Shown here piece after piece: positions 36,989 to 38,769 of a stretch of DNA of 38,769 nucleotides (within the stretch, counting starts at the first letter, position 1; each line of letters starts with the position of its first letter). The notes under the pieces are model-generated. The model made no database searches, was not told the origin of the DNA, and saw only the letters and a program-made list of their open reading frames with translations. The DNA comes from a virus. The position numbers and the translations under genes are program-made. The stretch spans positions 1 through 38,769 of IMG/VR virus record IMGVR_UViG_3300046817_000634. The stretch is one strand, 5' to 3'.

Positions 36989-38027
36989 TAGTTCCTCCTG
37001 CCGGATCATCGCTAATGTCGGTGGTGTACGGTCCGTTTCCGTACAGCATTTCGGGTCGATATTTGAGGACTTCATAAGTGAACTCCTGCATTTCGTAGGC
37101 GAACTTGTACTTCGCCTCGTCCGTTTTGAGATAGTCCATGAAGTTGATGCAGACGGTGGACGGCATGTTGGTGAGCAGCGCGTCGGCGTATTGCATCTTG
37201 GAGAAGGTGAAGACGCGGCGGATGCGCTGCGTCACCGTTGTCAGTTCAGGTTTCAGGTTGAGTTCTTCCCACGACGTCTCTTCCTGATCCTGATAGTAGT
37301 CGCCGCTGGAATGCCCATCGACGTTGCCCACGCGGATCGGGAAGGTTCGGATGGTCATTCCTACTGACGTCACGCGCTGGGCTGGTATGCGGGCGTCGGC
37401 TAGCCCCTGCATGACGGTGCATTCCCGGCTCGTCACCTTGGGGTAGAAGTGCGAGTTCAGCCCCAGCGAAAAGCCTTGACTGACTTCGACACCCACCCGC
37501 ACATCTGCCCAATTCGGGGTGTCCTGAATGAGGCGGATGTTGCCAGCCCACGGTCCCTTGTACGCGCCGACGACGGCATCGGGTTCCCGCAGGATTTTGC
37601 GGGCGATGGCGATGCCGACGCCCTGCCGCGTCCCGGCGACCGCGCCGACTGAACCCCGCTTTTCGGCGTCCTTGTCTTCGGGTCGTATCAGCGCTGCCCA
37701 TCGCGACAGGAAGACGAGGCCCGCGTATTCGCTAGCCTCCTTGTTGAGTATATCCGGGTCAATCGCCGCCCCCGCCGAAAGGAAGATCGGGACCGAGCGC
37801 TGGTGAAACATCTGCGTCGCCACGGCGAGGGTCGGCAGCTGTTTCAGGACCACCTTTTCGTCGTTCGGTCCGTAGAAGGTGTGGCCGCTGTTCGGCCCAG
37901 CGTTCGCCACCACAACGTCGAGGTTCATGCCGCCCTTGCGGGCAGCGTAAGCGGCAAACGCCCCCTTGCCGGTGCTGCCGTATTGCCCGTCCACGATGAC
38001 GTGGACGCCTCTGCGGTGGAACATCAT
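36981..38027 (-). CDS. purZ: PurZ, phage adenylosuccinate synthetase-like (dSMP/dZMP pathway)
   Basis: 348 residues, the expected PurZ length. PurZ joins aspartate to dGMP; host enzymes then form dZMP. The P-loop region reads VDGQYGSTGKGAF (residues 12-24): the catalytic Asp of PurA (GDEGKGK) is Ser18, the known mark of PurZ. NAGPNSGHTF (about 42-51) matches the IMP/GMP loop, GTRQGVGIA the next substrate loop, VEVSQGFSLGLNSHFYPKVT the core of PurA EGAQG...TYPYVTS, and VTQRIRRVFTFS the C-terminal Asp-binding part. ATG 38027 has GGAGGA upstream and overlaps the DUF6378 stop; the longer frame to 38291 is out of place. A diverged PurA is the alternative and is unlikely. Confidence 0.9.
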   Translation of the reverse strand: MMFHRRGVHVIVDGQYGSTGKGAFAAYAARKGGMNLDVVVANAGPNSGHTFYGPNDEKVVLKQLPTLAVATQMFHQRSVPIFLSAGAAIDPDILNKEASEYAGLVFLSRWAALIRPEDKDAEKRGSVGAVAGTRQGVGIAIARKILREPDAVVGAYKGPWAGNIRLIQDTPNWADVRVGVEVSQGFSLGLNSHFYPKVTSRECTVMQGLADARIPAQRVTSVGMTIRTFPIRVGNVDGHSSGDYYQDQEETSWEELNLKPELTTVTQRIRRVFTFSKMQYADALLTNMPSTVCINFMDYLKTDEAKYKFAYEMQEFTYEVLKYRPEMLYGNGPYTTDISDDPAGGTNE

Positions 38028-38278
38028 TTGCAAATCCTCCGGCCAAGACCGGCATAACCGCCAAGATCGTCCCAATGCTCGCCGTGGTCGGCCATCCCCG
38101 AAAGGATGCGGCTGATTTTCAGCGCCGCCATGTCGAGCGCCTCCTTCTGCACGTCCGGCAGCATCGTCCATCCCGACGCGGAGTGCATCACGTTCTTCAA
38201 TTCTTGACTGACCCGCGCATTTTCGGCGAAGTTGCCGTGGGTCTGACCGCGCGCCTCTAACAGTTCCTTCGTATTCAT
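38024..38278 (-). CDS. DUF6378-like protein
   Basis: 84 residues from ATG 38278. MNTKELLEARGQTHGNFAEN then ARVSQELKNVMHSASGW, QKEALDMAALKISRILSGMA and DHGEHWDDLGGYAGLG match the DUF6378 pattern found in many phages. It is probably an all-helical protein; no enzyme activity is known. GGAG lies about 8 nt before ATG 38278; an ATG at 38338 gives a longer form with a weak site and overlaps the nuclease gene. Its stop overlaps purZ as ATGA, so both are translated together. A link to nucleotide metabolism is possible from this coupling but is inference. Confidence 0.78.
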   Translation of the reverse strand: MNTKELLEARGQTHGNFAENARVSQELKNVMHSASGWTMLPDVQKEALDMAALKISRILSGMADHGEHWDDLGGYAGLGRRICK

Positions 38279-38318
38279 TCTCGCTCTCCACTCCGCGAAC
38301 CCACGCTCTGTGAGTTCT

Positions 38319-38699
38319 TCAAGTATGTCCTTGCCCATGGTATGCTTTCAGCAACTTGGTTATTTCCTTCCAATGCCCGCTTACGCGGGCGTTCTTATTG
38401 TGCGCCTCTGGACCCAACGGGTTAAGGTACACATTATGGTTGTCGGGGTTGCAGCCCATAAGAATGACTACCGCCCCGCCTTCGGCGTTTTGTATCCTGT
38501 TTAGCTCCACCAGTTGGCGCGGACGGGGCCGATAGATGCCGCGCGATATTTTGGCCTCGATGAAGAAGGTTGGCCCCCCGTGCGGGATCAGAATCATGTC
38601 GAATATGCCGACAGCAAACTGATCCTCGAACCGGCGTCCATAGCCGAGTTCTGATTGCACCTGCTTCACCATGTTGGTCTTGAACTCTGCCTCATTCAT
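38319..38699 (-). CDS. PD-(D/E)XK-like nuclease (VRR-NUC or resolvase type)
   Basis: 126 residues. VGIFDMILIPHGGPTFFIEA then KISRGIYRPRPRQLVELNRI carries the restriction-nuclease-fold signature: Asp34 followed by Glu-Ala-Lys (EAK, about residues 48-50), a basic helix with PRPRQ, and a strand VVILMG. The fold fits a small VRR-NUC-like or Holliday-junction-type nuclease. It is the first complete gene of the Z-genome operon and could degrade unmodified host DNA or resolve replication junctions. The ATG at 38699 has no strong ribosome site; it overlaps an upstream reading frame as ATGA, so coupling is possible. The frame is open upstream to the window end, so the true start could lie outside. Confidence 0.7.
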   Translation of the reverse strand: MNEAEFKTNMVKQVQSELGYGRRFEDQFAVGIFDMILIPHGGPTFFIEAKISRGIYRPRPRQLVELNRIQNAEGGAVVILMGCNPDNHNVYLNPLGPEAHNKNARVSGHWKEITKLLKAYHGQGHT

Positions 38700-38769
38700 C
38701 GGCGCACCCGCGTCCAGCGGCGCGGCATCAGTGCGACGCCCAGCACCGCGAGGAACGCCACCACGTTGA
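38696..38769 (-). CDS. C-terminal end of a possible membrane protein (5' end cut)
   Basis: The last 23 codons, read leftward from the window end, are NVVAFLAVLGVALMPRRWTR then VRR and stop. The hydrophobic stretch followed by a basic end looks like a membrane segment facing the cytoplasm. Its stop overlaps the nuclease start as ATGA, as for other genes of this operon. Only 74 bp are visible, so this is tentative. By chance or because the genome is circular, the frame also continues the endolysin fragment at the left end. Confidence 0.4.
   Translation of the reverse strand, partial: NVVAFLAVLGVALMPRRWTRVRR

Noticed and set aside
36981-38027. Reading the PurZ gene as a normal PurA for purine synthesis
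   Set aside because: The catalytic Asp is Ser, and the MazG and HD genes adjoin it as in known Z phages.
1-38769. Lysogeny genes, tRNA genes, CRISPR arrays or insertion sequences
   Set aside because: I looked for integrase or repressor motifs, cloverleaf patterns, regularly spaced repeats and transposase motifs and saw none.
1-38769. Terminal direct repeat or overlap joining the two window ends
   Set aside because: The first and last bases share no sequence that I can see, so circular closure is not shown.

Overview
The window is most of a tailed double-stranded DNA phage genome, roughly 58-60% GC by eye. The virion genes are podovirus-like: a P22/SU10-type portal, an SU10-type (DUF5309-like) major capsid protein, a short-tail adaptor, a nozzle-like protein and ejection proteins including a lytic transglycosylase. 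I see no integrase, repressor, tRNA, CRISPR array or insertion sequence, so a lytic phage is likely. Signal peptides, a GH19-type endolysin, GGAG-type ribosome binding sites and sigma70-like promoters point to a Gram-negative host, possibly an alphaproteobacterium (inference only).

Layout. (a) 1-3717, leftward: endolysin (cut by the window edge) and a large tail fibre with a collagen-like segment and an internal duplication. (b) 3864-17192, leftward: many short early-type operons. They hold a primase-polymerase/SF3 helicase, an HNH-like protein, a DUF2786 protein, three paralogues of one unknown family, several exported small proteins and many unknown small genes. Most of these operons start at a near-identical promoter (TTGAC, 17 bp, extended -10 TGn-TAnnnT). 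(c) 14990-15540: a non-coding, repeat-rich island that looks like a replication origin, with a rightward terminator at its end. (d) 17193-17842: a non-coding divergent region with rightward promoters. (e) 17843-34628, rightward: small and large terminase, portal, scaffold, capsid, adaptor, collar-domain protein, nozzle and ejection proteins. (f) 34612-38769, leftward: a tightly coupled operon of a PD-(D/E)XK-like nuclease, a DUF6378 protein, a PurZ-type adenylosuccinate synthetase, a MazG-type pyrophosphohydrolase, a YfbR-like HD phosphohydrolase and an SNF2-type helicase.

Region (f) is the main discovery. PurZ, MazZ and DatZ are the three enzymes known to replace adenine by 2-aminoadenine (base Z) throughout the genome of phages such as cyanophage S-2L. 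PurZ converts dGMP toward dZMP, MazZ supplies dGMP from dGTP, and DatZ removes dATP so that it is not incorporated. Here PurZ has Ser where PurA has its catalytic Asp, the MazG protein has both ExxE and ExxD motifs, and the HD protein keeps its metal-binding residues. No family A polymerase (DpoZ) is visible. The only replication polymerase candidate is a PrimPol-helicase, as in S-2L. The window therefore looks like a Z-genome podovirus that joins S-2L-type nucleotide and replication genes to a P22/SU10-type virion. Both ends of the window cut through genes, so the genome may be larger or circularly permuted.
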